DNA from: Glaciecola sp964621345
GTDB taxonomy: Bacteria > Pseudomonadota > Gammaproteobacteria > Enterobacterales > Alteromonadaceae
Assembly: GCA_964621345.1 (NCBI GenBank)
Contig: CAZUON010000013.1
Coordinates: 1-64,000, forward strand
Direction: 5' to 3'
DNA: 64,000 nucleotides
The translations under genes were made by a program, and so were the position numbers. How positions within the stretch are numbered: position 1 is the first letter of the stretch; each line of letters opens with the position of its first letter. Under the pieces are notes generated by a model. That model made no database searches and was not told the origin of the DNA. It saw only the letters and a list, made by a program, of their open reading frames with translations. This document shows positions 52,835 to 62,255 of the stretch, piece after piece.

Positions 52835-53671
52835 TTACTCATTATCGTAAATAGTTGGTATTGGGATGCGCTTGTGTTGGGTCTTTTGATAGATACTTAT
52901 TAGCTTATCGTCTGCCTGCGCATCTTGACTCTTTCCTTCAAGGAAATCGTCTATTTGATCATAACTTAAACCAAGCGATATTTCATCGGACAACTGCGGG
53001 TTTAAACTCTCTAGATCTGCGGTAGGCGCTTTGGTGATAATATTCTCCGGGGCTCCTAAAAAACTAGCGATTTGCCGAACTTGTCGTTTACTTAGGCCGA
53101 ACAATGGCGCCAAATCACACGCTCCATCACCGTATTTTGTGTAAAAACCAGTGATATTTTCAGCTGAATGGTCAGTACCTAAGACTAAACCTTGGCTTAA
53201 TCCTGCAATGTCATACTGAACCGCCATTCTAGCTCTCGCCTTCGCGTTGCCTTTTACAAAATCGTCTAATTGTTCATCTGCATTGTAGCTATTTGCTTTT
53301 TGCAGAGATTGCACAGCAACATCGTGAATTGCATCGGCAGCAGCTTTGACATTTGCAGCAACTTGCATAGAGGGCTGTATGTAATCAATGGAGAGCTGGG
53401 CATCCGCTTCATCAGCTTGCGTACCATAAGGCAGCCGCACCGCAATAAACTTATAGTTATCAGCACCTTGATTTAATTCGTTAACCGCAAGTTGCGCAAG
53501 ACGACCTAAGGTACAAGAGTCAATGCCACCACTAATGCCTAGCACCAATGTTTTTAGACCCGAAGCAAATAACTGTTGTTTTATAAATGCTACTCGACGA
53601 GCAACCTCATAGGCCGGATCGATAACGGGTAATACTCGCATTTCTTCAATTATGGCCTGTTTCAATTTCAT
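52835..53671 (-). CDS. nadE: Ammonia-dependent NAD+ synthetase
   Basis: Final step of NAD synthesis, amidating nicotinic acid adenine dinucleotide with ammonia. 278 residues, no glutaminase domain. The P-loop SGGIDSCTLGRLAQ is near residue 46, and GTDHSAENITGFYTKYGDGACDLAPL is conserved in two parts (about 165-190). An AGGAG lies just before the ATG. A perfect 19-bp palindrome sits 33-51 nt upstream. First gene of nadE-glnB. Confidence 0.96.
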   Translation of the reverse strand: MKLKQAIIEEMRVLPVIDPAYEVARRVAFIKQQLFASGLKTLVLGISGGIDSCTLGRLAQLAVNELNQGADNYKFIAVRLPYGTQADEADAQLSIDYIQPSMQVAANVKAAADAIHDVAVQSLQKANSYNADEQLDDFVKGNAKARARMAVQYDIAGLSQGLVLGTDHSAENITGFYTKYGDGACDLAPLFGLSKRQVRQIASFLGAPENIITKAPTADLESLNPQLSDEISLGLSYDQIDDFLEGKSQDAQADDKLISIYQKTQHKRIPIPTIYDNE

Positions 53672-53703
53672 TGCTCCTTCAAAAAAAACGAATCATATGA
53701 GTG

Positions 53704-53722
53704 ACTTATACTAGGTATAAGT
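53704..53722. promoter_or_regulatory. Palindromic operator-like site upstream of nadE
   Basis: ACTTATAC-tag-GTATAAGT, perfect 8-bp arms around a 3-nt centre, 33 nt upstream of nadE and 82 nt before fimT on the other strand. Its size and position suit a dimeric repressor of NAD genes, but I cannot assign a regulator. Confidence 0.5.
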
Positions 53723-53803
53723 TAAACTAAGTAATCTTAATTAATATACCTTAATTTTAAGACCAATCGTGTATAGTGTACTCGCTACAAATGGGGGTTT
53801 GAA

Positions 53804-54370
53804 GTGATAAATGGTTTAATAAATAAAAAGCGTCAATTTGGCGTGACATTGATAGAAATGATGATCACTTTAGCGATAGCAGCTATTTTGTTGACCTTAG
53901 TGGCACCTAATGTGCAATCGATATTGACTCGGAATAAAATCACCGCCGAAATTAATGAGATGAGCGGATTACTTCGCTTTGCTCGGTACACCGCTATTGA
54001 TCAACAAATTGATACAATTGTCTGCCCTACTACCGATTTTACCACTTGTAGCAATGATTGGAATTCTCCCAAAATGGTTTTTGTTGATGCAAACGCAAAC
54101 AATGGAAAAGATGCAGCAGAGCCTATCTTAGCCTCCTCTCAAGCTATTTCCGCAACTAATACCGTAACCTCTACAATTGATAGTATCGAGTTTATAGACT
54201 CTGGCGTGACGGTAGCGGCAAGTACAATTCTTATTTGCCCAAATACTAAAGATGCTAAATTTGCTAGGGCCTTATTTGTTACATTACAAGGTCGGACGCG
54301 GATAAGCGAAGATGCAAACAATAACGGAACCGATGAAGACTTAGCGAATACCGAACTTTCGTGCCCATAA
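53804..54370 (+). CDS. fimT: FimT/GspH-family minor pseudopilin
   Basis: Type IV pilin-like protein of 188 residues. A class III signal sequence (KKRQFG, cut after Gly13) is followed by VTLIEMMITLAIAAILLTLV with the essential Glu5 of the mature protein. The C-terminal GspH/FimT domain has two pairs of cysteines. It starts at GTG; a G-rich GGGGG element lies 8 nt upstream. FimT binds DNA and primes pili in other gammaproteobacteria. Convergent with the pil operon across a long hairpin. Confidence 0.88.
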   Translation: MINGLINKKRQFGVTLIEMMITLAIAAILLTLVAPNVQSILTRNKITAEINEMSGLLRFARYTAIDQQIDTIVCPTTDFTTCSNDWNSPKMVFVDANANNGKDAAEPILASSQAISATNTVTSTIDSIEFIDSGVTVAASTILICPNTKDAKFARALFVTLQGRTRISEDANNNGTDEDLANTELSCP

Positions 54371-54393
54371 ACGTTCGACATATTAATTCGGAA

Positions 54394-54443
54394 ATATAAG
54401 ATACAAAAATGCCGCTATTTAGCGGCATTTTTGTATCTTATAT
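54394..54443. terminator. Very long perfect inverted repeat, bidirectional terminator
   Basis: Perfect 23-bp arms (54394-54416 and 54421-54443) with a 4-nt loop ATTT. The stem tip GCCGCT/AGCGGC is flanked by A5 and T5 runs, so each strand carries a GC hairpin followed by TTTTT. It separates convergent fimT and pilE. Confidence 0.9.
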
Positions 54444-54454
54444 GTGAAACCAAG

Positions 54455-54925
54455 CTAACAACTCCAACAAAACTCCCCTGCACCCGGAGCGCCACCGCTA
54501 TTATTTTTATCCCAAGCCTTACGTCCATCGCTATACAAAAATATAGCGCCATCATTTTGCGTAATCGAACCGGTAACCGGAGTTGCCTTTATCTCATAAG
54601 TTAAACCGTTAGCATCCACCGCTTCGATGCTCAAATCATACTTTTTATTTGCAGCGGGCTCTGACGCCGGAGAATGGCCGGCAAACACTGCTGGAGTGCC
54701 TGTATCGCTGCCACCACTTGCCGCCCCAGCATAGCCGAAGTTGGATGCACTATGACGTTCCATTGCGCTGGCGAAGGCCATTAGGTCTGCCTGAGCGGCG
54801 CTTCGGGCACCAGAAACAATCATGTTCTGATAACTTGGATATGCAATTGAAGCAATGATGCCCACAATTGCGACGACAATCATTACCTCGATAAGAGTGA
54901 AACCATTTTTGGATTTAACTTGCAT
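54455..54925 (-). CDS. pilE: Type IV pilus minor pilin PilE
   Basis: Short leader MQVKSKNG, cleaved after Gly8, then FTLIEVMIVVAIVGIIASIAYPSY, with the conserved Glu5 of mature pilins, spanning about residues 9-32. 156 residues. The globular domain ends in EFCWSC, giving a C-terminal cysteine pair. Position at the end of pilV-pilW-pilX-pilY1-pilE matches the minor-pilin operon that primes pilus assembly. The major pilin PilA is not in this window. Confidence 0.9.
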   Translation of the reverse strand: MQVKSKNGFTLIEVMIVVAIVGIIASIAYPSYQNMIVSGARSAAQADLMAFASAMERHSASNFGYAGAASGGSDTGTPAVFAGHSPASEPAANKKYDLSIEAVDANGLTYEIKATPVTGSITQNDGAIFLYSDGRKAWDKNNSGGAPGAGEFCWSC

Positions 54926-54982
54926 TTATTACTTACCTCTATTAAGTGCGCCAAAGACAAGTCGCCTTTAGCGCTAAAGCGT

Positions 54983-57900
54983 TTACTGACGCTCAACCTC
55001 AGTCCTCCAGGTATCTTTCTGGACGCGATCTAATTGACCAAAGATATTCTCTGCTAAGCATTCAAAACTAGTACCACACCCTTGTCCAGGGTTGTTTGGC
55101 GTATCTGGTCTGTCAGCTTGCGCACATTCTGCTCCTAAACAAATCGATGGTGATTTACCATCAGGCGGGAACAAGATGGTAGGTTTTGGCGCAATACCGG
55201 TCTGAGATAGCTGTGCGAAACGGTCATTCTGGTCAGTTTGACTATCATTATTTAGGTCAGTTACCGCATTCGCGTTGAACATGTTCACCAAATAAGCGCG
55301 ACTGTTCCCTGTTGGGGGTGCACATAAACTCTGACTAGATGCTGCGGGTACATATGTGGTAAAGAAAATCTGATAATTGAGAATAAGTGGAGTAGCAAGG
55401 ACCTTTTCTCCACCGGTTGTCAAGCGCATGTACCAGCCCTCTTTAGTTGCAAAACTTTGAGCGGCTAAATCTCTATCTGATTGCGAACCTGAGGTTAACA
55501 AGTGATCTGTTGCATCATATAAATTGCTCAGTTCAATAGGTGCGCTAGGGAAAGAATATTGATTAGCCGAGTTTACGGTAAATACCCCTTTATCTTTTAT
55601 CATATAAAAGTTGTCATTGATGGCAGTGTTAAGTGGACCTGCTCTAAACCCAGAGCCTAATGCAACTGCGTAATACTGCTCATCACCTAAAACAACTTCA
55701 GACACATCAGGACGATAAAAGAAGCGGCGGTTATCTGCCTCAGCATCTCCACCAAGTTTAGCTAATAACTGGCCACTAACGAGCGGGTCTGAAGCTTTAT
55801 CGTTATTGATATCTAAGCGGAATAATTGACCGCCGGTATCAGCAATATACATATGATTTGCTAAGCCGTCGTTGTTTCGATCGATGACAGAAATTGCCGC
55901 AGGTATAGAGTATTGCATTTCTGCAATGTTTAAGTTTGCGTTTGCATTACTCACTTCATACAGCTTAGCGCCAGTGTCTGCATCAACGATGTACACACTG
56001 TTACCGACGTTATCTGGTGATCTGTCTCGTTTGCCATCTTGGTCTTGGTCATACCCGCCACCAAAAATTAAGACGTCTCTAACAGCTCCACTCACTTTGA
56101 CTTTAGTCACAATTGGCCGCGACCATGATTGTCCTAAATTAGCGAAGTCTGCACTCCCCCCATCAATTTTAAACACAAATTTAGGGTTAGTTTTTTGTGT
56201 TATATCGAATGCGTAGTAATTATTTCCACCGCGACGCATACCGACATACAGATAGCGTTTACCGTTAGCCTCTCTGTATACCAAATCTCCGTCTAATCCA
56301 TAGGTGTGACTAAATGACGACCGGTTCTCATAAAACTCATTTAAATTACCTAAAAGATCGCGTGGAATAATTGCAAAATTTTCTTCACCGGTAGCGGCAT
56401 CAAATGAGTGTAGAAAGCCGTGGTTAGTGGCAACAAATACTGCGCTGTCGCTTGTCGTGTAATCTACAATAACAGGTTGTGAGTGGATTGGGTCACCCAT
56501 CATATAATTGATATCAGTTTTGGAGCCATCGCTATCAGCATCATTCAAATCGACACCTCTAGCCCATTGTAAAACACGGTCTCGACGGGCCGCAGGGTCA
56601 GACAAGTGCGTAATCCCTAAATCTCCAACACTAATTCCACTATTGTTCTCATTAAGGTCGTTTCCAGCGACCATTATTGAACCACTTGTATCGTCAAACG
56701 TATATATACTGCGGACCAAATCTAAGCGACTTGCAGCGCCACCTAAACGAACATCGTTTCCATCCACCTCGCTAGACCAAACGCTTTGAGCTTTGTCACT
56801 AAAGAAGCCAGTGGTTGAATCAACGGCAGCTTTGTCGTTTGCATCCAATACTTGATTCCCTGCAATTTTATAACGTTTTAAATTCCCAGGCCAAAGCGCT
56901 CCCTCTTCAGGTCTAAATAGCGCAAAATACAACTGGTCACGATGTGTTAAGCGATTGTTTTGATTCACTGCCACGCCAGGAGAAACAAAGGTGGTATTTA
57001 CATCTTGGACTTCACTCAATATTGTCTTAAATGCATCTAACAACTGCTGACTATCGTCTGCTGTGTAGAAGGATCCCCCTCCATTGTCCGCCAAGTCATC
57101 CAAAAACTCCTCCGCATCAGCATCCGAGGCAAAGCCAATGGTATGTGTTTTAACTCTCGGACCGATTACCGATGTTTTTGCATCCTGCAAATTGCTTACC
57201 AAGTCGAGTCCGCACTTCTCACCATCTGCACCAGTGCAGTTTTTACCTAATAATGCTTGAATTCTGGAGACACTATGATTGTTGTTAGCGACACCGTCTG
57301 ACAACAGAACAATGTGATTATTCACTTGGCATTGTAAATTTTGCACTGGTGAAATGTAAGTTGCACCATTGGGGATATACTCATCAATACATTTACTGTT
57401 GCTCAAATCAAACTCAGTACAACCATTTGGGCGAATCGCATCAGGGCCGGTATAAGAGTCTCGATGGCTGACCCGGGTTGCACGTCGGACTCCGTCTGAG
57501 ACCCCTGGCTCGCCCCGTTTACGTCCAAAATCAACATTTTGTCCACCATAATACATAGCAGCTTCATAAAGCGTATCGACTATAGGAGTGTATCCATTTG
57601 TGCTTAACTCATTAACTCGACTAATAAGGTAATTTCTTACGGTAGACGAATTGCCTGGCGTCGCATCTCCCTCAAATTCAATAAATAGTTTAGGCGCAGC
57701 AGAAGCCTTTCCTCTTTGCGTGTAAGCCGAAATTTGAGTACTAGAAAAATCTTCCATCACAAACATAATATTATTGCGAGGTTGCCAACCTGGACGGTCA
57801 ACTATCTCTTGTATAATTGCTGCGATATTAGGACTATTAAACGCAGTATTTAAATTTTTCTGACCAATGTTGTTCCAACTAACAGAAGCACTCGTTTTCG

Positions 57901-59077
57901 GTTTGTTTTTTAACTGGTCCTTAAGTGTTTGTGAAAATGCACCAGGACTGTCCTCTGATACACCTCGAATGAGCATTTTTGAGTTAGTTCCTCCGACATT
58001 TGCGTTCGCGGTAAATGTTAGGTATGCGTTTTTAATGTTAGCACCCTGAGGAATGTTTAACTGTTGAAAGCGCAAACCGATATAGTCGTTTGTATCTTTC
58101 CGAAAATTCAACACGTTGAGTGTATTGTAGTTACCGTCGGTATCCTCTTCAGCATTATCCGTTTGACTGAGAACTTGATATGATTGCGTACCGGCTATGC
58201 ACCCAGATGCGGTTGATTCATCATAGGACACCACAAGTTGTGGAGCACGGCTATCGCCTTTGTCGCTGCTATAGGTTTCTCGTTTACTGCTGCCATTTCC
58301 ACTACTCCCCTCAATAATTAGATTAAGGGCGTTTCCACCACACCACGCTGATTGATCAACAACTTCTTGAATAACTGCCGAAAAATCTGGACTCAACACC
58401 GTATCATCATTTAGCGGAAAGCCATTGTTTGAAGCCCAATCTACACTTGCGCCTGTGCGAGGTCTGTCAGAAATATTCTTCCAAGTCGATTCGAATTGAC
58501 TCCCATCTGCACTCGCTTCTGCCATAATTTTCAAGCTACTCGTACTATTATCAAGCTGCGTGCTTGTAAAGCGTAATACTGCTTTTGTAATAGTAGCGCC
58601 CTGTGGAACATTCAATCCATCAAAACGCAGCCCTGTGGTAACCACTTTTGTCCCTTGAGTCAGAACAATTTTCTCACTACCGACATTTACGTTGTTATTT
58701 ATTTCATGCGCATCGTCTTTAGAGGCTTTAGTATTCAATACAATTTCTGGTGGTACCGGCATATCGATATCCGTAATGGGATATAATACTGGTCCCCCAT
58801 GATCAGAGAATCTCATTAGTCCAGCATTGATATTCGTTGCCTCAGCAAGCGTTTGATTTAGCGCTGATTGTACTCTTTGCATCCTAGAAAACTGAGTGTT
58901 GTCTTTGCCACTCATACTCCCAGATGTATCCATGATAAACAGTACATTCGGTTTATAAGTGAATTGGGAGTTATTCGTGCCTAGGTATATCTCTAAATCA
59001 TCGCCAAATGCACTCAAGTTAACCATAAAGCTTAAAATAAACGCAGTAGAGGCAACCTTTAATTTATTTAAACGCAT
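54983..59077 (-). CDS. pilY1: Type IV pilus tip adhesin/assembly protein PilY1
   Basis: Large surface protein (1364 residues) at the pilus tip. A signal peptide (about 1-25) is followed by a von Willebrand A domain with the MIDAS motif Asp50-x-Ser52-x-Ser54 (MDTSGSMS). Two related beta-rich repeats (about 145-286 and 330-468) are inserted before the domain resumes (IVLLSDGVANNN). The C-terminal beta-propeller (about 790-1290) contains the calcium-loop YDQDQDGKRD typical of PilY1. The start at 59077 has TAGGAG upstream and gives a good signal peptide; a 39-residue extension overlaps pilX and is rejected. Confidence 0.93.
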   Translation of the reverse strand: MRLNKLKVASTAFILSFMVNLSAFGDDLEIYLGTNNSQFTYKPNVLFIMDTSGSMSGKDNTQFSRMQRVQSALNQTLAEATNINAGLMRFSDHGGPVLYPITDIDMPVPPEIVLNTKASKDDAHEINNNVNVGSEKIVLTQGTKVVTTGLRFDGLNVPQGATITKAVLRFTSTQLDNSTSSLKIMAEASADGSQFESTWKNISDRPRTGASVDWASNNGFPLNDDTVLSPDFSAVIQEVVDQSAWCGGNALNLIIEGSSGNGSSKRETYSSDKGDSRAPQLVVSYDESTASGCIAGTQSYQVLSQTDNAEEDTDGNYNTLNVLNFRKDTNDYIGLRFQQLNIPQGANIKNAYLTFTANANVGGTNSKMLIRGVSEDSPGAFSQTLKDQLKNKPKTSASVSWNNIGQKNLNTAFNSPNIAAIIQEIVDRPGWQPRNNIMFVMEDFSSTQISAYTQRGKASAAPKLFIEFEGDATPGNSSTVRNYLISRVNELSTNGYTPIVDTLYEAAMYYGGQNVDFGRKRGEPGVSDGVRRATRVSHRDSYTGPDAIRPNGCTEFDLSNSKCIDEYIPNGATYISPVQNLQCQVNNHIVLLSDGVANNNHSVSRIQALLGKNCTGADGEKCGLDLVSNLQDAKTSVIGPRVKTHTIGFASDADAEEFLDDLADNGGGSFYTADDSQQLLDAFKTILSEVQDVNTTFVSPGVAVNQNNRLTHRDQLYFALFRPEEGALWPGNLKRYKIAGNQVLDANDKAAVDSTTGFFSDKAQSVWSSEVDGNDVRLGGAASRLDLVRSIYTFDDTSGSIMVAGNDLNENNSGISVGDLGITHLSDPAARRDRVLQWARGVDLNDADSDGSKTDINYMMGDPIHSQPVIVDYTTSDSAVFVATNHGFLHSFDAATGEENFAIIPRDLLGNLNEFYENRSSFSHTYGLDGDLVYREANGKRYLYVGMRRGGNNYYAFDITQKTNPKFVFKIDGGSADFANLGQSWSRPIVTKVKVSGAVRDVLIFGGGYDQDQDGKRDRSPDNVGNSVYIVDADTGAKLYEVSNANANLNIAEMQYSIPAAISVIDRNNDGLANHMYIADTGGQLFRLDINNDKASDPLVSGQLLAKLGGDAEADNRRFFYRPDVSEVVLGDEQYYAVALGSGFRAGPLNTAINDNFYMIKDKGVFTVNSANQYSFPSAPIELSNLYDATDHLLTSGSQSDRDLAAQSFATKEGWYMRLTTGGEKVLATPLILNYQIFFTTYVPAASSQSLCAPPTGNSRAYLVNMFNANAVTDLNNDSQTDQNDRFAQLSQTGIAPKPTILFPPDGKSPSICLGAECAQADRPDTPNNPGQGCGTSFECLAENIFGQLDRVQKDTWRTEVERQ

Positions 59078-59091
59078 CGCATTACTCCTAA

Positions 59092-59655
59092 TTAATTCGC
59101 TGCCGGCGCAAAAATTGACGCCGTCATTGTGTTTGCCACTGCATAAGGACTTCCCTGTGCTTGCCCGCAACCACGCAAAATAAACACGTGACACTGCACG
59201 TTTGAACCGCTCACCACATTACTAGAACCTCGGCAAGCTTGCGTTCGAATGAAAGCACTTTGAGACCAACTGTTTACGTCTCCTTGACTCGAAAATTGTG
59301 CCGGTGCATTGTGCACTGTCGAGAATGTCATGCCCGCAGACGTAACTTCTCTTCGTACACGGTTATTGTCAAAGCAACTTAAATCATCCACCGTTAAATC
59401 GATGGCAGGCAATGCCCTGGCTTCAGACAAAGGATCGGTTAAAGCCGGATTATCGAGTATGGTTGTATCCTCTGACTCAAATACGGCGCCTGCAAGTGCA
59501 GTCTCAGCAGCATCAAAAGCGACTGACTTTCGCTCTAGAGAAGTGGCCATTTTTGTCTGTAACAAACTACTTGATACAGACGATACGCCCAAAATGGTAA
59601 TAGACAGAAGTACCAATAATGCAAACACCAGTACTAGCCCTTTTTGCTTAATCAT
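59092..59655 (-). CDS. pilX: Type IV pilus minor pilin PilX
   Basis: 187 residues. The leader MIKQKG is followed by a hydrophobic helix (LVLVFALLVLLSITILGV) without the usual Glu5, as is normal in PilX. ERKSVAFDAAETALAGA and a C-terminal cysteine-containing domain follow. Its start overlaps the pilW stop (ATGA, 59652-59655), and pilY1 follows after 14 nt. Confidence 0.9.
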   Translation of the reverse strand: MIKQKGLVLVFALLVLLSITILGVSSVSSSLLQTKMATSLERKSVAFDAAETALAGAVFESEDTTILDNPALTDPLSEARALPAIDLTVDDLSCFDNNRVRREVTSAGMTFSTVHNAPAQFSSQGDVNSWSQSAFIRTQACRGSSNVVSGSNVQCHVFILRGCGQAQGSPYAVANTMTASIFAPAAN

Positions 59656-60521
59656 AGTGAATTTCCTCGAGCAAAATTTCTCATGTTGCGAAGTGTAATT
59701 GTAGTTTCAAACGCTTGGTAATAATTGTTGTCTGGCGCGGTGATGACGGCTTCATTTAGCAAACGGAATGTTGCGGGTTGATCAAGGTTAACCTGACCTT
59801 CACCTTTTAACGCAATCGCCAAGCGCACGGCCACCACTTGGGCATTAGCAGCATAAGCGACTGGCAATTCTGAGGCATCCACATATCGAACAGGAACAGA
59901 GCGCTGCGCTGGGTCGTTAGGGTCGGTTATACCATATAAAACCTGAAAGCTAAGGACATCGTCCAACAGAGTAAATGCAGCATCACCCGCATGGCCAACT
60001 GCGGCTTTTTGCCCACGCAACACTCGTCCATCGTAGCCCCGACATTGCAATTGGCCGTTATTGACAAAATATTCGTTTACCACATAAAACTCTTCATCGG
60101 CAAGTGGATAACCAAGTTTAAAGCCTCGGCAGTCTCTCGGCGCTTGCAGGCTAACAACTAAAGTATCGTTAGCACCGTTGATACCTTGTAAGGACCCAAG
60201 TGCCACTCGATTAGCAAAATCGCCTGGCACTGGAATGGGATTGCTGCGAACAAAGGCTTCTTCTTCAACAATATCAACTAACTGATTAAGATTTGGGTCT
60301 AGCACATCATAACGGCCCGTCATCATAAGCTCTTGGCGCATTCTAGATATAATGAAGCGACCACTCTCTTGTGCGTTAGCAATCGCTCGGTTAAGACCAT
60401 CGGTAACGGTATTGCTCGATAATATTTGAATAACTGCGCCCGATATAATTAAACCGAGTACCAGCGATATCATTAATTCGACAAGGGTAAAACCCTTTTG
60501 TTTAGAACGGTTATTGCTCAT
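59652..60521 (-). CDS. pilW: Type IV pilus minor pilin PilW
   Basis: 289 residues. Leader MSNNRSKQKG, cleaved before FTLVELMISLVLGLIISG, with Glu5. The central region carries QESGRFIISRMRQELMMTGRYD, typical of PilW, at about residues 46-67. The ATG at 60521 overlaps the pilV stop (ATGA); an upstream ATG at 60545 lies inside pilV and is rejected. Confidence 0.92.
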   Translation of the reverse strand: MSNNRSKQKGFTLVELMISLVLGLIISGAVIQILSSNTVTDGLNRAIANAQESGRFIISRMRQELMMTGRYDVLDPNLNQLVDIVEEEAFVRSNPIPVPGDFANRVALGSLQGINGANDTLVVSLQAPRDCRGFKLGYPLADEEFYVVNEYFVNNGQLQCRGYDGRVLRGQKAAVGHAGDAAFTLLDDVLSFQVLYGITDPNDPAQRSVPVRYVDASELPVAYAANAQVVAVRLAIALKGEGQVNLDQPATFRLLNEAVITAPDNNYYQAFETTITLRNMRNFARGNSL

Positions 60522-61120
60522 AGTGCGACCTGCAAGATCACGCAATCGGTGTCAGATGCACCAACAGCGTTACAATTAGCATTAGCTACCCTGTTGCCAT
60601 CGCGCCATCCAACGGAGGGCCAACTCACCGTAATAAAATGCAGGGAACCAGCGGTGCACGCGTCAGCATCACCCACTACCCGATCGTTACAGGTCACCGC
60701 AATCGATGTATTAGGATTAGATTCGACAGCGGCGCAAGACATTTGATAGGCGTCAAACTCAGCAATTTGATCTGCACTACAAGTATTCGCCTGACAATCA
60801 GTAACGGCAGCTGGGATGTTAATACAATGGCATTGATATAAGTCGCCAGATGGACACGATAGACCTGTGAAGTTATAGTTATCAGGATCAAAATACGCAT
60901 TATCTACTACAAATCCATCTGTAGTAGCAGAAGGAACAACACTCGCTCGCAGGCGCTCACTCATCTGCTGAGCAACCATAACCGCTTGAGTGCGAGATAA
61001 CGCATCTTTGTTCGAAAACGACCCAATGAACTGCATTGAGGCAACGCCCAGCAGCCCTATCGATAAAATAAATAAAGTAATTAGCACTTCAATCATGCCA
61101 ATGCCACGCTGTTTCTTCAA
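60518..61120 (-). CDS. pilV: Type IV pilus minor pilin PilV
   Basis: First gene of the minor-pilin operon. The likely start is a TTG at 61120 with AAGGG 7 nt upstream, giving the normal leader MKKQRGIG before MIEVLITLFILSIGLLGVASMQ. An ATG at 61168 would give an unusually long 24-residue leader and has no ribosome-binding site. About 200 residues with several cysteines in the C-terminal domain. The 61169-61301 gap upstream should contain the operon promoter; none is obvious. Confidence 0.88.
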   Translation of the reverse strand: MKKQRGIGMIEVLITLFILSIGLLGVASMQFIGSFSNKDALSRTQAVMVAQQMSERLRASVVPSATTDGFVVDNAYFDPDNYNFTGLSCPSGDLYQCHCINIPAAVTDCQANTCSADQIAEFDAYQMSCAAVESNPNTSIAVTCNDRVVGDADACTAGSLHFITVSWPSVGWRDGNRVANANCNAVGASDTDCVILQVAL

Positions 61121-61301
61121 AGTTATTCCCTTATCATTGGAACCGTTTCGGCCTACTATATTCAACATTGTTCACACATTAAACTTTTGCCATATAAGCA
61201 CTTTACCGGCATTAATCAATTAATGGTTATTTTGATTGAGTCTAAGGTATTAAATTAAAAACAGAACTGCACACAAGTATTTAATTAATGCTTAGGTATA
61301 T

Positions 61302-62246
61302 TTACAGTACTTGCTTTACCCTTAACTCCTTAGGTACTGCGAATTCGATGTTTTCTAAGCGCCCTGGACGCTCAGTAGAAGTTGTTGCTCCCCACTCTGT
61401 TAGCTTGTCTACTACGCCTTGAACTAGCACCTCAGGTGCAGAGGCACCAGCAGTCACTCCCACATGTTCAACCCCATCAAGCCAGTCTTTTTCGATACAG
61501 TCTTGGTCAGCTATGAGGTATGACTGTGCACCCATTTTTTGTGCCAGTTCACGTAGCCGATTTGAATTTGAGCTATTTTGCGCGCCAACAACCAACAGTA
61601 CCTCACAATCACCGGCAAGATCTCGAACCGCATCTTGGCGATTTTGCGTGGCATAACAAATATCATCTTTACGAGGACCATCGATTTTTGGAAACTTTTC
61701 ACGCAGCGCTTCAATGACATCAGCAGTATCATCCACTGATAATGTGGTTTGACTACAATAGTAAAGTTCATCGGGGTTGTTGACTTCAAGCACCTGTACA
61801 TCTGCAATTGACTCAACTAAATAAATTCCCCCATTCGGATTGCTATATTGGCCCATGGTACCCTCTACTTCAGGATGACCATGATGACCAATCAATACAC
61901 ATTCTGTACCACGCTTGCTTGCGCGCATAACTTCCATATGCACTTTTGTCACTAGCGGACAGGTTGCATCAAAAACTTTTAAACCTCTATCGTCCGCCTC
62001 ATTACGAACCTGCTGTGAGACCCCGTGCGCCGAAAATATTACAATTGCATCATCTGGTACTTCGCTCAGTTCATCAACAAAAAATGCACCACGAGCTTTT
62101 AAGCCATCTACCACAAAACGGTTGTGAACAACTTCATGGCGAACATAAATGGGTGGCCCAAATATTTCCAATGCGCGTTCAACAATCGTTATGGCTCTGT
62201 CAACTCCTGCACAAAAGCCACGTGGGTTAGCTAAATGTATTTGCAC
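61302..62246 (-). CDS. ispH: 4-hydroxy-3-methylbut-2-enyl diphosphate reductase
   Basis: Iron-sulfur enzyme of the last MEP-pathway step, making IPP and DMAPP. The three cluster cysteines are present: Cys12 in ANPRGFCAGVDRAI, the second in DATCPLVTKVH (near residue 96) and the third in CYATQNRQ (near 197). 314 residues. Starts with GTG behind AGGAAA. End of ileS-lspA-fkpB-ispH, the standard gammaproteobacterial order; dxs and ispA of the same pathway lie at 14-17 kb. Confidence 0.97.
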   Translation of the reverse strand: MQIHLANPRGFCAGVDRAITIVERALEIFGPPIYVRHEVVHNRFVVDGLKARGAFFVDELSEVPDDAIVIFSAHGVSQQVRNEADDRGLKVFDATCPLVTKVHMEVMRASKRGTECVLIGHHGHPEVEGTMGQYSNPNGGIYLVESIADVQVLEVNNPDELYYCSQTTLSVDDTADVIEALREKFPKIDGPRKDDICYATQNRQDAVRDLAGDCEVLLVVGAQNSSNSNRLRELAQKMGAQSYLIADQDCIEKDWLDGVEHVGVTAGASAPEVLVQGVVDKLTEWGATTSTERPGRLENIEFAVPKELRVKQVL

Positions 62247-62255
62247 CTATATTTC

